Shown: positions 33,776 through 43,400 of the stretch, piece by piece | How positions within the stretch are numbered: position 1 is the first letter of the stretch | How the letters are laid out: the number at the start of each line of letters is the position of its first letter | Source: Gemmatimonadota bacterium | GTDB lineage: Bacteria; Gemmatimonadota; Gemmatimonadetes; Gemmatimonadales; Gemmatimonadaceae | NCBI GenBank assembly: GCA_023249305.1 | Contig: JAHFCU010000002.1 | Span: 100,584 to 164,583 of the forward strand | Direction of reading: 5' to 3' | DNA: 64,000 nt | Notes under the pieces: model-generated | Database searches by the model: none | Seen by the model: only the letters and a program-made list of their open reading frames with translations | Told to the model about the DNA's origin: nothing | Position numbers and translations under genes: made by a program

Positions 33776-34459
33776 TTAGTTCCTGTTCCGCCCCCCGCCA
33801 AGCAATTGCAGTATCGCCAGGAACATGTTCAGCAGGTCGAGGTAGATCTGCACCGCGGCCGGCACGTAATCATCGGGGCCGTATACGTTGCGCAGGCGCC
33901 ACGTGTCAAACACGAGCAGACCCGAGAAGATGAGCACCGTCATGCCGGCGATCCATAGCCCCGCCGTCTGGTTCTGGAAGAACATGTTCAGCAGCGACGT
34001 GCCGATCAGCACCCAGAGGCCCACAATGAGGAATCCGCCCCACGCGCTGAAATCGCGGCGGCTGACCCACGCATAGAGGGTGAGCACGCCAAACGTGCTC
34101 AGCGTGAGCAGCCCCGCCTGACTGACGATTCCGGGTTCATTGCGGCTGTACACGTAGATGATCGGCGCGATCGCCACGCCCATCACCAGATTGAACAGAA
34201 AAACGAAGCCCAGGGCGCGCGGCGCACTGTCACGCGTGCGCATCGCCATCCAGAGCGGCACGAACGCGAGAAGCATCGTGATGATCGGGTGCTGCGCAGC
34301 GCTGACTAGCAGCGCCTCCTGCGTCATCGCGACACCCGTGCCGATCATCGTCACGATGACCGATGCAAACACAAGCAGGTACGTGCGGCGCACCAGCGTG
34401 GCGCGCTGTTCACCGGTCAGGACGAGCGCCGGCATCTCCGCAAACCGTGAAAAGCCCAT
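33776..34459 (-). CDS. Bax inhibitor-1/YccA family membrane protein
   Basis: 227 residues with seven hydrophobic segments (YLLVFASVIVTMIGTGVAM, IITMLLAFVPLWMAM, ALGFVFLFNLVMGVAIAP, LTLSTFGVLTLYAWV, FLIVGLWVLIGTSLLN, LWIAGMTVLIFSGLLVFDTW, IYLDLLNMFLAILQLLGGG). The final IYLDLLNMFLAILQL is the family signature. BI-1 proteins affect Ca2+ leak and membrane protease FtsH in some bacteria. I use the ATG at 34459 (MGFSRFAEMPALVLTG); the longer ORF start has a weaker N-terminus. A shared hairpin at 33725 may terminate this gene. Confidence 0.88.
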   Translation of the reverse strand: MGFSRFAEMPALVLTGEQRATLVRRTYLLVFASVIVTMIGTGVAMTQEALLVSAAQHPIITMLLAFVPLWMAMRTRDSAPRALGFVFLFNLVMGVAIAPIIYVYSRNEPGIVSQAGLLTLSTFGVLTLYAWVSRRDFSAWGGFLIVGLWVLIGTSLLNMFFQNQTAGLWIAGMTVLIFSGLLVFDTWRLRNVYGPDDYVPAAVQIYLDLLNMFLAILQLLGGGRNRN

Positions 34460-34548
34460 TGAGTGCAGCTCCTGATAGAACAAGGGGTATACCGGAATTA
34501 TAACGCCCGCTGAGGCAGAAAGTTCACGCAGGGCCATCGCAACGCACA

Positions 34549-34573
34549 AAGGGTCACGAACCTCGTGGCCCTT
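34549..34573 (-). terminator. Terminator-like hairpin after the DUF4097 operon
   Basis: The stem aagggtcacga / tcgtggccctt has one G-T pair and a 3-nt loop. It lies 28 bp beyond the stop of the last DUF4097 gene on the minus strand and before the Bax-inhibitor promoter. Minus-strand sequence after the stem is T-rich (ttt). Confidence 0.6.
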
Positions 34574-34600
34574 CGCGACCTTCGCACGCCGCGCGGCGAA

Positions 34601-35404
34601 CTAGTTCTTCCGCAGGCGGATCGAGCCGTTCACGGTGGACACCTTCATGTCTGGTCCGCCCTTGCCGATCGTGCCGCGCAGATGACGCCGGTCAATGCGT
34701 CCGACGACCGTGATCGGGAAATCGTCCGAGGTCACGCTGCCGTTGACCGTGCTCAACTCGACATTCGCATTGAGCGCCGCGGGGAGTTCGAGCGTGATGC
34801 TCCCGTTCACGGTCTCATACTCGACCGGGCCCGCGCCAACGGTGCCGGCCCTGACCCGGATGCTGCCGTTCACCGACTTGGCGCTCACCGGGCCGCTCGT
34901 CGAAGCGGCGTCGATGCCGCCATTCACGGTGCGCACCTTCACATCGGCGCTGGCCCCAGCGATCGTCAGCGCGCCGTTGACGGTTGACGCATCGGTCTTG
35001 ACGCCCTTCGGCAGGAAGACCGTCACCTCAACCGACACGTCATTCCGGTTGCCCCAGTCCCGATCGCCGCCGCGCACGTCGTAGCCCTCTTCGTCGCAAC
35101 GCGTGTTGCGATTCACATAGATGACGCACACAAGGATATCGCCGCGCGCCGTCTTCTCGGCGGTGACCTTCACGTCCTTCGGGTCGCCACGGCGCCACCG
35201 CTTCTCGGCGCGCACCTCGGCTGTCGCGCCCGTGGCACTTTCCATGTGGATGCCGCCGTTGAGGTTTCGCACGAAGACCGTACGGCCGGCGTCTATGCCG
35301 CTGCTCCACTTGAACGAATCGTCACGCTGGCTGTCTTGGGCGCCCACCATCGGCGCGAGTATGGCGACGGCCGCGCAGGCGGCAATCAGTCGCAGGGCAC
35401 GCAT
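34601..35404 (-). CDS. Secreted DUF4097 (adhesin-like beta-solenoid) protein 1
   Basis: 267 residues with signal peptide MRALRLIAACAAVAILAPMVGAQ. The mature region is a run of short strands with repeated NG[G/S] turns: NLNGGIHMES, STVNGALTIAG, RTVNGGIDAAS, KSVNGSIRVRAG, ETVNGSITLEL, STVNGSVTSDD, STVNGSIRLR. This is the DUF4097 pattern, a right-handed beta-helix. Two Cys occur in VCVIYVNRNTRCDEEG. It sits last in a sigma factor, anti-sigma, DUF4097, DUF4097 operon, 2 bp after its paralogue. Likely an envelope protein under ECF control. Confidence 0.82.
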   Translation of the reverse strand: MRALRLIAACAAVAILAPMVGAQDSQRDDSFKWSSGIDAGRTVFVRNLNGGIHMESATGATAEVRAEKRWRRGDPKDVKVTAEKTARGDILVCVIYVNRNTRCDEEGYDVRGGDRDWGNRNDVSVEVTVFLPKGVKTDASTVNGALTIAGASADVKVRTVNGGIDAASTSGPVSAKSVNGSIRVRAGTVGAGPVEYETVNGSITLELPAALNANVELSTVNGSVTSDDFPITVVGRIDRRHLRGTIGKGGPDMKVSTVNGSIRLRKN

Positions 35405-35406
35405 GG

Positions 35407-36309
35407 TCAGTTCTCCTTGTTCGGGCGCGCGGCGCCCTTCTGAATCGTGATGTCACCGCTGAATGTGCTGAGCGAGATGCGCGCCCCGCCGCCGTTGATG
35501 GTGGTCCGCGTCTCGCGGCCGCGCCGGCCGATCGGTTCGCCGGGCTGCAGCGTCAGCGGAAATTCGGTGCGCAGGTCGCCGCTGAACGTCCGCAGGTCGA
35601 GGTTGGCGGCCAGGTTCTCGGGCAACGTCATGCGGATGTTGCCCGAGTGCGTGTTCGCCGAGAAGGTGCCCGTCCCGCGGAAATCGCCGCGGAACTCGAA
35701 GTCACCGCTCACGCTTTCGTACTCGATGCCGTCCAGCGCCCCGCGCACCGATAGCGTGCCGCTCACGGTCTTGCCGCGCAGATCGCCGGTCACGTCGTCC
35801 AGCCGGATGTCGCCGCTCACAGTGTTGGCGCGAACGCGCCCGCGGAACCTTTCGCCGCGCACGTCGCCGCTCACCGCGTGCATCTCGGCCACGTCGTTCG
35901 CGTCGCGCACGTCAATGTCGCCGCTCACAGTGTTCGCTGTCACGCGCCCGGCCGAGCCGCGCACAGCCACGTTCCCCGAGACGGTGGACGCGCGCACCTC
36001 GGTGCCGATCGGCACCGACACCTCGATGCGCGAATCGCCCATGCGATTGCGCCGTGACTTGGCGGAGATATGAACGCGCGATGGCGAGAACGACGACTCG
36101 AAGTAACCGATCTCGATGGTCGCGAGGATCTTCACCTCGGTCTTCGTCCAGCCGGTGACGACGATGTCGCCGGAGACAAGGCCGAGCTCGACCACGCCGT
36201 TCTTCTCGAACGCAAAGGTCGTGTCAATCTTCTGCCGTTCCTCCTGGGCGCACGCCCCGGTGGGCGCGGCGATGAGGAGGGCGGCGGTGGCAAGCAGGAA
36301 AGCACGCAT
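35407..36309 (-). CDS. Secreted DUF4097 (adhesin-like beta-solenoid) protein 2
   Basis: 300 residues, signal peptide MRAFLLATAALLIAAPTGACAQ. Repeated turns are of the VSGD kind: GLVSGDIVVTG, STVSGNVAVRG, NTVSGDIDVRD, HAVSGDVRGER, NTVSGDIRLDD, KTVSGTLSVRG, ESVSGDFEFRG, NTHSGNIRMTL, RTFSGDLRTEF, STFSGDITIQK. These mark successive rungs of a beta-helix. It is paralogous to the next gene (NG-type turns). A possible lipobox-like Cys (GACAQ) at the end of the signal could make it a lipoprotein. It lies 12 bp after the anti-sigma gene. Confidence 0.85.
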   Translation of the reverse strand: MRAFLLATAALLIAAPTGACAQEERQKIDTTFAFEKNGVVELGLVSGDIVVTGWTKTEVKILATIEIGYFESSFSPSRVHISAKSRRNRMGDSRIEVSVPIGTEVRASTVSGNVAVRGSAGRVTANTVSGDIDVRDANDVAEMHAVSGDVRGERFRGRVRANTVSGDIRLDDVTGDLRGKTVSGTLSVRGALDGIEYESVSGDFEFRGDFRGTGTFSANTHSGNIRMTLPENLAANLDLRTFSGDLRTEFPLTLQPGEPIGRRGRETRTTINGGGARISLSTFSGDITIQKGAARPNKEN

Positions 36310-36321
36310 GGTCAGGATCCT

Positions 36322-37005
36322 CTAGGAGCGCGACGGCAGCAGCGCGGCCGATCGCAGAAGTTCGAGCTTGGTGTCGTAGGCGCGGCCCAATTGCTCGGCG
36401 AGGAACGCGCTCGCCGGATCGGCCGCCAACGCGGCCTTGCTCTCGGCGATAGCCCGGTCAATGATCTTCAGGTTCTTCTCGAGCACGGCCACGGTGACGG
36501 AGTCGAGCTCGCCGCGGCGCGACTCGATGATGTTGTGCAGCGATGCGATCTCGCCTTCGTACGCGTTCATGCCTTTCTCGACAGCGACCGCGACGAGCTG
36601 CGTGCGAGGAGCCGGAGTCGTCGCGACCTGCGGTGCGAAACCAGTGCCGCGCGTGGCTGCCAACCACGTGCCACCGGCGGTCACCGCGATCAACACGGCC
36701 GCGGCGGCAGCGACTTGTCGCGTGGTCCAGCGCGCGAGCGGACGACGGCGGGGCGATTCCAATGATACGACGGGCGCCTCGATGCGTGCCTCGATGCCAG
36801 CCCACAGGTCGCGCGACGGCGTGAGCGTCGGCAGTTCACCGGCGTCGTCGCGAATCTTCGCGAGGTCGGCCGCCAGCACACAGCACCCTTCGCACGCGGC
36901 GAGGTGTGCGTCCAACTGCGCGCGCTGCGTGTCGCTCAGCGTGTTGTCGAGCAGGTCGCCCATCAGTGCCTGGGCGTCGTCGCAAGTGATCATGGGATGG
37001 GTCAT
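36322..37005 (-). CDS. Anti-sigma factor, zf-HC2 type
   Basis: 227 residues. The N-terminal zinc-finger segment has HLAACEGCCVLAADL (H-x3-C-x2-C) near residue 32, the zinc-binding anti-sigma domain. A single transmembrane helix (QVAAAAAVLIAVTAGGTWLAA) lies near residue 100, and the periplasmic C-terminus is helical (KKNLKIIDRAIAESKAALA-like). The ATG at 37005 overlaps the sigma gene stop (ATGA), so the two proteins are made together. It should hold the sigma factor at the membrane until an envelope signal acts; the operon targets include two DUF4097 envelope proteins. Confidence 0.88.
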   Translation of the reverse strand: MTHPMITCDDAQALMGDLLDNTLSDTQRAQLDAHLAACEGCCVLAADLAKIRDDAGELPTLTPSRDLWAGIEARIEAPVVSLESPRRRPLARWTTRQVAAAAAVLIAVTAGGTWLAATRGTGFAPQVATTPAPRTQLVAVAVEKGMNAYEGEIASLHNIIESRRGELDSVTVAVLEKNLKIIDRAIAESKAALAADPASAFLAEQLGRAYDTKLELLRSAALLPSRS

Positions 37006-37565
37006 CGGTTCAGGGCCTCCCTCAAGAGCATCCGTGCGCGGTGCAACTGCGCCTTGCATCCCCCCGAGGTGACGCCGAGCATGCCGGCGATTTCCTCGTG
37101 GGTGTAGCCCTCCACGTCGTGCAGCACGAACACCTTTTTGGCTCCCGGTGGCAGGCCGGCGATGGCCGCCTCCAGGTCAATGCTAAGCCCGGGCACCGGG
37201 AGCGGCCGCGCGTCGCCGTATGACATCGCGTCCATGTCCTCGATGCCATCGTCGTGCCGCTCGCGCCGGCGCCGTTCCGATTGCCGGTCGTTGAGCACAA
37301 CGTTCACCGCCAGGCGGTGCAGCCACGTGCCGAACGCCGAATCACCGCGGAACTGCCCCAGCTTCTCCCACGCCCTGACGAAGACATCCTGCGTCAGTTC
37401 CTCGGCCCGCATCCGCTCGCCCACCATCCGGGCGCAGAGGGTGAAGACCTTGTCCACGTGGCCCCGATAAAGGCGCTCGAAGGCGCGTCGGTCACCGCGA
37501 GCGGCGAGGGCGACGTCGTCGGAGAGCGACGGCGTGAGGGTCACGAAGAGTGGGGAAGCCTGCAT
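37002..37565 (-). CDS. ECF-type RNA polymerase sigma factor (RpoE-like)
   Basis: 187 residues. Region 2 reads FERLYRGHVDKVFTLCARMVG and ELTQDVFVRAWEKLGQFRGDSAFGTWL (in parts); region 4 reads LPPGAKKVFVLHDVEGYTHEEIAGMLGVTSGGCKAQLHRARMLL (in parts). Both are typical of group 4 sigma factors. It is the first gene of the operon with a coupled anti-sigma gene and two DUF4097 genes. No convincing autoregulatory GAAC-type promoter was found in the 5' region, although a GAACC occurs about 37 bp upstream of the start. Confidence 0.93.
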   Translation of the reverse strand: MQASPLFVTLTPSLSDDVALAARGDRRAFERLYRGHVDKVFTLCARMVGERMRAEELTQDVFVRAWEKLGQFRGDSAFGTWLHRLAVNVVLNDRQSERRRRERHDDGIEDMDAMSYGDARPLPVPGLSIDLEAAIAGLPPGAKKVFVLHDVEGYTHEEIAGMLGVTSGGCKAQLHRARMLLREALNR

Positions 37566-37625
37566 CCGGTGTGCTGGTCCTCAGTGGTTCGCAGGATCAG
37601 ACAGAGGGATGCGATAAAAGGTTTG

Positions 37626-37723
37626 AAGGGGAAGGGTGCGGGGTGCGGGAGCTTGGTGCGGAGGAACGGGTGGGGTGAGGTCGTCCCCCCGCACCACGCC
37701 CCCGCACCCCGCCCTCGTCCCTC
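37626..37723. repeat. GC-rich inverted-repeat element, family B
   Basis: The left arm includes gggtgcgggagcttggtgcg and gaggaacgggtgggg; the right arm includes cccccgcaccacgcccccgc and accccgccctcg. It lies between the divergent sigma-factor and coiled-coil genes. It matches the elements at 44.4, 48.9 and 52.3 kb and is the shortest of the full copies. Confidence 0.75.
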
Positions 37724-37799
37724 GAATGTGTCAGACACCATCCGTCCCCACCATACGTATAGATGCTGTACAATTGTGTCGTCCCGAACGGGTGGAGCC

Positions 37800-38345
37800 A
37801 TGCTGATCATGCAGAACGCGAGGTCCACGAGCGCAGAGATCCGGCAGCAGGTGCAGAGCGCGGTGCAAGAGGCCGTGCAGGCGGCGCGGGCGGCGAAGGC
37901 GAACGCCGTGCAGGGCGGTCAGGGCGGCGCGCCTCGGGCGTCAACCGCGCCGCAGGCCCCTGTGGCGCTGCCGCCGGTTCCGGTCGGCGGCGGACGCGTG
38001 ATCATTGACCGTCAGGGCGATCGCACGGTGATCACGAGCGCTGCCCTGCCACCCGATGTGATTCCCCTCGCGAAGATGGCACAGGAGACGGCGCTCGGCC
38101 TGATGGGACTGCTTGCCGCGATGGTCATCCTTGGTCCGTTCGCGCGGATGATCGCGCGGCGCATTGACCGGCGGCCCGAGCTCAAGGCGGCTGGCGAGCA
38201 CTCGCAGGTGGTGCAGCAGCAGATCCTGCAGTTGCAGCAGAGCGTGGACGCGATGGCGGTGGAAGTGGAGCGGATCAGCGAGGCGCAGCGGTTCCAGACG
38301 AAGCTGCTGAACGAAGCGCGCGGCGGAGAACTCGGCGGGCGCTAA
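37800..38345 (+). CDS. Hypothetical membrane protein with coiled coil
   Basis: 181 residues, not recognised. The N-terminus is an Ala/Gln-rich helix (IRQQVQSAVQEAVQAARAAKANAV), followed by a Pro/Ala linker, one transmembrane helix (ETALGLMGLLAAMVILGPFA) with basic RMIARRIDRR after it, and a C-terminal coiled coil (EHSQVVQQQILQLQQSVDAMAVEVERISEAQRF). The start at 37800 has a ggtggag ribosome-binding site; the upstream ORF is antisense to the sigma gene. The candidate -10 TACAAT lies about 30 bp upstream. It ends 54 bp from the convergent helicase gene. Confidence 0.65.
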   Translation: MLIMQNARSTSAEIRQQVQSAVQEAVQAARAAKANAVQGGQGGAPRASTAPQAPVALPPVPVGGGRVIIDRQGDRTVITSAALPPDVIPLAKMAQETALGLMGLLAAMVILGPFARMIARRIDRRPELKAAGEHSQVVQQQILQLQQSVDAMAVEVERISEAQRFQTKLLNEARGGELGGR

Positions 38346-38399
38346 TGCGGAGGGCACAGACGCCGCGCAGACTGCGCCAAGCTCAGACCTCACTTGAGT

Positions 38400-40499
38400 T
38401 CATTCGCGGGGCTCGAAGAGGAGAAGGGCCAGCAGTCGCCTGCGGCGAAGTGCTGGCTGTTTGTCTTCTGGTGAATGGTCGAGCACGGCAATCGCGTCGA
38501 GGATCGCTTCCACAGATGCGAGACGCGACGCGACGGTGAGCACCCGCTCAACGCCAGCGCTACGGTGCGCGCTGATATTCGCCAGCGCTGCGGCAACTCG
38601 AGGTTGCAACGCGGCGCGCTGATTGAGCGGCGAGAGCCGCAGAGCGTCATCGAAGCGGCGTGCAATCATCGCGCGTATGCTGGTTGCGCCGCCGTGCGCT
38701 TGCGCCAACCGCGCCGAATCGTCAGCGCGCCGCCAGCGATGAATGGCTCTTCGTGCCTGACATACCCGCACCGGAAGCGGTGTCACGCTAGTTCCGCGCG
38801 TCACGTTCTGCAGGGCAATAAGGAGCCGCTCGTCGTTCTCCACGACGACGCTCCCGTCGCTCATGATGACACGCTCATGGCCGGACGCGTCGCGCACGAC
38901 TGCCACCCAGCCATTCGTGCCAGCACGCACGGCCGCCACGCGGGCAGCGCCGGCCGCGCCGTGCAACCATGGACGGGTAAGCGCGCACAGGGCTTCTCGC
39001 GTCCTGCCGGGGGCGATGCCGGCGTTCATCGCGACGCGTTTCTGAATCAGGCGTCTGGTCAAGGCAAGCGTGCGTGCCGCACCGCGCGGAGGTCGCACCG
39101 CGTAGACGGTGACCGCGTGGTGTGACGACCCGAGCCGCATCGCGCGACCTTCGCGTTGATCGAGCCGCGCCGGCGTCCATGGCTGGTCGAGATGCACGAT
39201 GACCGATGCGGCGCGCAGGTCGAGCCCTTCGCCCAGCAGCTCCGTACTCAACACGAGGCGTACTGGCATTCGCCCATCGCTTTTGATGCTCGACGCCAGG
39301 GCCACGAGCATGTCCTCGCGCCGCAGTCCACCGCCCGCTGAACGCACACCGCGCGCGGTGATGGCGACAACACCTCCGTCAAATCGCAGGGCGCGCCAGA
39401 GCGCGTCCACCGTAGCTGCGTACCGAGAGAAGGCGACAATAGTCGCCGTGGGATGCGCCGACAGCAGGTCGCGCAGCATGGCAGCGCGAGCCGTCGCGTC
39501 GTCATCACGGACCACCGAGAGCAGGGTGCGTAGGTGATCAAGCGCGCGGCGATGCCTCGCCAGCGTCGCGCGCGCATCCGGGACGCTGATGTGCGTCGGC
39601 GCCGCGACGAGTTCCGGGAACGTCAGTTGCGAAGACTCCGCCGTGGTCACCCAAGCGCGCAACTCGCGTCGCGTTGGCCAGCGCCCCGCCGCGAGCGCGT
39701 CGTCAATGGCCGCCGCGTGATGGAGCGCGCGTCGCACGCTGGCGTCGAGTGCCGCCACGCTCGAAGACCATGCGTGCGTAAACGTCATGCGCAGCAACGC
39801 GAGCGCCTCGCGTCCATCAGCCGCGGGGAGCGGCGGCGGAAGCGCACGCAGCAGTGAAGCAACGTTGGGAGTGGCCGGCGGCGCGAGCCAACGCAGGCGC
39901 GCGCGTCGCGGCAACAGCGTTCGATGCGCCTCACGTCGCACGACCAAGCACGCGAGCGTTTCCGCGCGCAGTGCACTGGCCGCGGAGCCAAGAAAGAGTG
40001 CGAACAGCGCGTCACGATCAGTCGGGCGATTGTGCACCGGCGTGGCCGAGAGCAGGAGTACCTGCTTGCCGATGGCGAGTGAGGCCGCATTTGCGTAACG
40101 CTGCGTGTGCGGATTGCGCAGGTGGTGCGCTTCGTCCACGATCAGGAGTGCCGCGTGGAACGCGACCGCTCGCCGGCTGAGGGTTTCTAGCGAGCACCAT
40201 TGTACGGGCACCGCCGCGAGTGCGGCGGAACGCAGCCACTGCGACTTGAGCCCGGCCGGGGCAACGACCACGACGGCGCCATAGCTGCGAGCGACGGCGA
40301 GAGCTGTATAGGTCTTGCCCATCCCGGGGGCATCGGCGAGGAGTGCACCGCCGTACGCGTGAAGCGCGTGTTGCAGCCGCTGCACGGCCTCGTCCTGATG
40401 CGGTCGAAGCTGAATCGCGCCAAGAAGCGAATCGGCATCAGCGGCGCTACGGACGATCGCTTCAGCGATGCGACGTCGGACGGCTACCAGTGCATCCAC
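38400..40499 (-). CDS. SNF2/DEAD-like superfamily 2 helicase
   Basis: About 699 residues from the GTG at 40499. The helicase motifs are I (LLADAPGMGKTYTA), II (IVDEAHHLRN), III (LLSATPVHNRP), V (LSTELLGEGLDL) and VI (DQREGRAMRLGSS), arranged as in SNF2 proteins such as HepA-like DNA translocases. The C-terminal 230 residues are Arg/Ala-rich and unassigned; no nuclease signature is obvious. The ORF track start at 41186 lies inside the upstream methyltransferase in a shadow frame, so the GTG 14 bp before the methyltransferase stop is preferred. It forms a coupled pair with that gene. Confidence 0.85.
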   Translation of the reverse strand: MDALVAVRRRIAEAIVRSAADADSLLGAIQLRPHQDEAVQRLQHALHAYGGALLADAPGMGKTYTALAVARSYGAVVVVAPAGLKSQWLRSAALAAVPVQWCSLETLSRRAVAFHAALLIVDEAHHLRNPHTQRYANAASLAIGKQVLLLSATPVHNRPTDRDALFALFLGSAASALRAETLACLVVRREAHRTLLPRRARLRWLAPPATPNVASLLRALPPPLPAADGREALALLRMTFTHAWSSSVAALDASVRRALHHAAAIDDALAAGRWPTRRELRAWVTTAESSQLTFPELVAAPTHISVPDARATLARHRRALDHLRTLLSVVRDDDATARAAMLRDLLSAHPTATIVAFSRYAATVDALWRALRFDGGVVAITARGVRSAGGGLRREDMLVALASSIKSDGRMPVRLVLSTELLGEGLDLRAASVIVHLDQPWTPARLDQREGRAMRLGSSHHAVTVYAVRPPRGAARTLALTRRLIQKRVAMNAGIAPGRTREALCALTRPWLHGAAGAARVAAVRAGTNGWVAVVRDASGHERVIMSDGSVVVENDERLLIALQNVTRGTSVTPLPVRVCQARRAIHRWRRADDSARLAQAHGGATSIRAMIARRFDDALRLSPLNQRAALQPRVAAALANISAHRSAGVERVLTVASRLASVEAILDAIAVLDHSPEDKQPALRRRRLLALLLFEPRE

Positions 40500-43400
40500 G
40501 TCAATAGGGGCTCGATGAGGGATGCGCTCACACGGAACGCGCGCAGCGAACACTCGTGGAGATCGGCGGGGGACAGCATGCTTCCGAGGCGCGCTGCGTG
40601 TCCGAGCGACGCGAGTGCATCGCGCGCCGCTGGCCATTCGCGCGGCAGGGGGAGCCGCGCCATGGTCCACCCCAGAAAGCGGTGATAGCGTCCGCGAGCA
40701 GGTTCGGCGATGGCGCCGAGCCATGCGACTGCCAGCGGTGCGTTGAGCCATGCGGCCAGTGCGTCGGCGTCCGCCTCGGTGGGCGCGCGCACGACGTAGC
40801 AGCTGTTGAGCGGCACCGTGTCGTCGTCGGGGGTGAGCACCACGGCACGCGGGGTGCGCCCCACATCGCCCCAGACCACGCGCCATGCGGGCGACGTGCC
40901 ATCGAGGCGGAACAGTGACCACCATCGATCGCGGAGGCGCGCGTCGGCACGCCGTTCGAGCGTCGGCCGCCAATGCGACAGCCAGCGCGCGGCGCGCGGC
41001 GGGAGCGTGCGCAGCGGTTGCAGAACGGCGTCGTGCGTCCAGACGATGGCGTGTGGCGCAGCGCGCGCGAGAAACGGCGCGAGATCCTCTCCGCGCAGGG
41101 CGGGGCGCAACAGCGTGCGCTCGATAAGCCCCTCGCGCTCGCCACTTCGGACCGCGCAGGTGGTCGCGCCCGATCGCGCGCGCCACGCCCCATCAGGCTG
41201 CACGACAAAGGCGTCGTTGCAGCCGCTCTTCACGCCGAGCAGCGGCCGCCCGAATGGCGTGTCGGCGAGCGGTATGCCGGCGGCGGCGAGTGCGTCGAAG
41301 GCCGCGCGCACCGGCGGCGGCAGCAGCAGCCAGGGCGCACCCTCGCTCGCCTCGAGTGCCAAGTGGCGGCGCGGTGTGCGCCAGCGCAACTCGACGTCGC
41401 GGCGCACCACGGCGCAGTTCACCGCTGAGCTCGTGGTGGCGTCAACGCCGCGAGCGTCACGCTCGCGTGCCCTATCACGCCGGACGACGACGGCGGCGGG
41501 ATACACCGCCGCGTCGAACAAGGCCCGGCCGGCCGAATAGTCTTCGCATGAGAGCACGGCAGTCGTGCGCGTAAGGAACGATCGCACGCCGCCCCCAGCG
41601 AGGCTGCGAAACAACTTCGCTGGCAGCAGCATCGCGATGACACCACCGGGTCGTGCGAGCGACACGGCGCGCTCGACGAACAGCGCGGCGAGGTCAGCCT
41701 GCATGCCGAAGCCGGTCATCGCGCCGCTCGCCGCCGCTCCCGCGCGCCACGCTGCGTTGCGCATCGACTCGTATCGTGCGCGCAGGGCCTCGCGCTCGTT
41801 GGGCGGAATGCGGTGCAATCGCACCCATGGTGGATTGCCGACAATGAGATCGAAGCCGCCGCGCCGCGCGACGTCGCCGAAGTGCGATGCAAACCCGAAT
41901 GGCACGGCGCCGCCGGCGCGGAGCGCCGCGAGCGCGCGGCCGAGCCCCTGCGCGCCGCGCCGCCAGTCCGCCAACACCGCGCGCTCGGTGGCCGTGGCCA
42001 CGCGGCGCCCGCCGAACAGGTCGCGGCCGCGCAACGTGCAGAGCAAGTCACGCCGCTTCACGCGCGCTGTCTCAAGCCGTGCGCGCAGCGCCTCGACCGC
42101 CAGGCCGCGCTCGGCGCGATCAAGCGCGCGCTGGAACGTGTGCTTGCGCCGGCCCGTAGCGCGCGCGTAGCGCTCACGCAGGCGCATCACCCCCGCGTCA
42201 TCACCGCTGGTGACGTCGAACGCCGGGCCCGCGAGCGCGTCGGCGCAGTGAATATGCCGGTCGAGGTTGGGAAGCGGCGGCACACAAAACGGATCGCGCT
42301 CGGGACTGTCCACGACCACCGATAGCCACAGGCGCAGCTCGCACAACCAGACGGCGGTTGGATTGATGTCCACACCGAAGATCGAATGTGCCAGCACCGC
42401 GCGCCGCCGCGCATGCTCCGGACGATCATCGTTCGCTGCGGCGAGCAGTCGCGACACCTCGGCCATCGCGTGCACGAGAAACGCGCCGGTACCGCAGGCC
42501 GGGTCAAGGATGCGCAGGTCAGTGAGTACAGCCCGCAGCTGCACCGCATCGGCGGCGCGCGCCACGTGACCGCCGCGCGCCTCGTCGAGCACGGCACGTT
42601 CCGAGGCACTCGCAAACGTCGCGTCCAGCGCGAGGTCAGTCACATGGTGAATCATCGCGGGCGGTGTGTAGAACGCCCCGGTACTCCGCCGCTCGTCCGA
42701 CGCCATCAGCGACTCGAAGGCGCGGCCGAGCATTTCGGGATTCACCGCGGCCTCAGCAAACTCCGCCGAACCTTCATGCGCTGTCACGCGGTATCGCGCG
42801 AGCAGGTCGCCCACGACGCGAGCAATATCGACGTCCGCAAACCGCAAGGCGCGATGCTTCTTTTCCAAGACGTCACGCGTGAACAGTCCGCCGTTCAGGA
42901 ACGGCAGCCGGCCGAACGCACGCGCCGCCGGGGCGCGCCGCGACATCGGCGCATTGAGGGTGCCGAAGAACAGCGGCTCAAGGAGTGCGCGATGCAGATT
43001 ATCGCCGCGGGCTGCCACCTGTCGCGACAGAAAGGCACGGTCTCCGTCGAGCCATCCTTTTGCCTCGAGAAACGCGAGGAAGAGCAGGCGCGACACACAG
43101 CGCAACGCGAGCGCCCTGCGCGCCTCGCCGGGCGCGTTGCCATGCGCGCCTTCGCTGAGGGCGTGCACCGCGTGTTCGAGGTCGCGGTAGAATCGCCGTG
43201 TCAGGGCGTCGCGGCCGAGCGTCTCGCGCCAGCGCAAATGCGTGTCGAGATCACTCTCGCCGCGCGCACCTTCGAGTGCGGCGAGGGACTCGGCGTCGCC
43301 TGGTCGCACCGCCTGCGGATCGACGAGCAAGGCAGCGGCGGCGCTCGCGCCGCCAGGCGCGGGAACGACAATGACCAGTTCACCGCCTCGGTGTGCCGCG

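Noticed and set aside
37727-37740. gtgtcagacac palindrome before the coiled-coil gene as an operator
   Set aside because: Only an 11-bp symmetric stretch with a 4-bp arm; too short to support, and no linked regulator.
38400-41186. Helicase start at 41186 as in the ORF track
   Set aside because: The extra 229 residues overlap the methyltransferase and are Arg-rich; a GTG at 40499 fits better.
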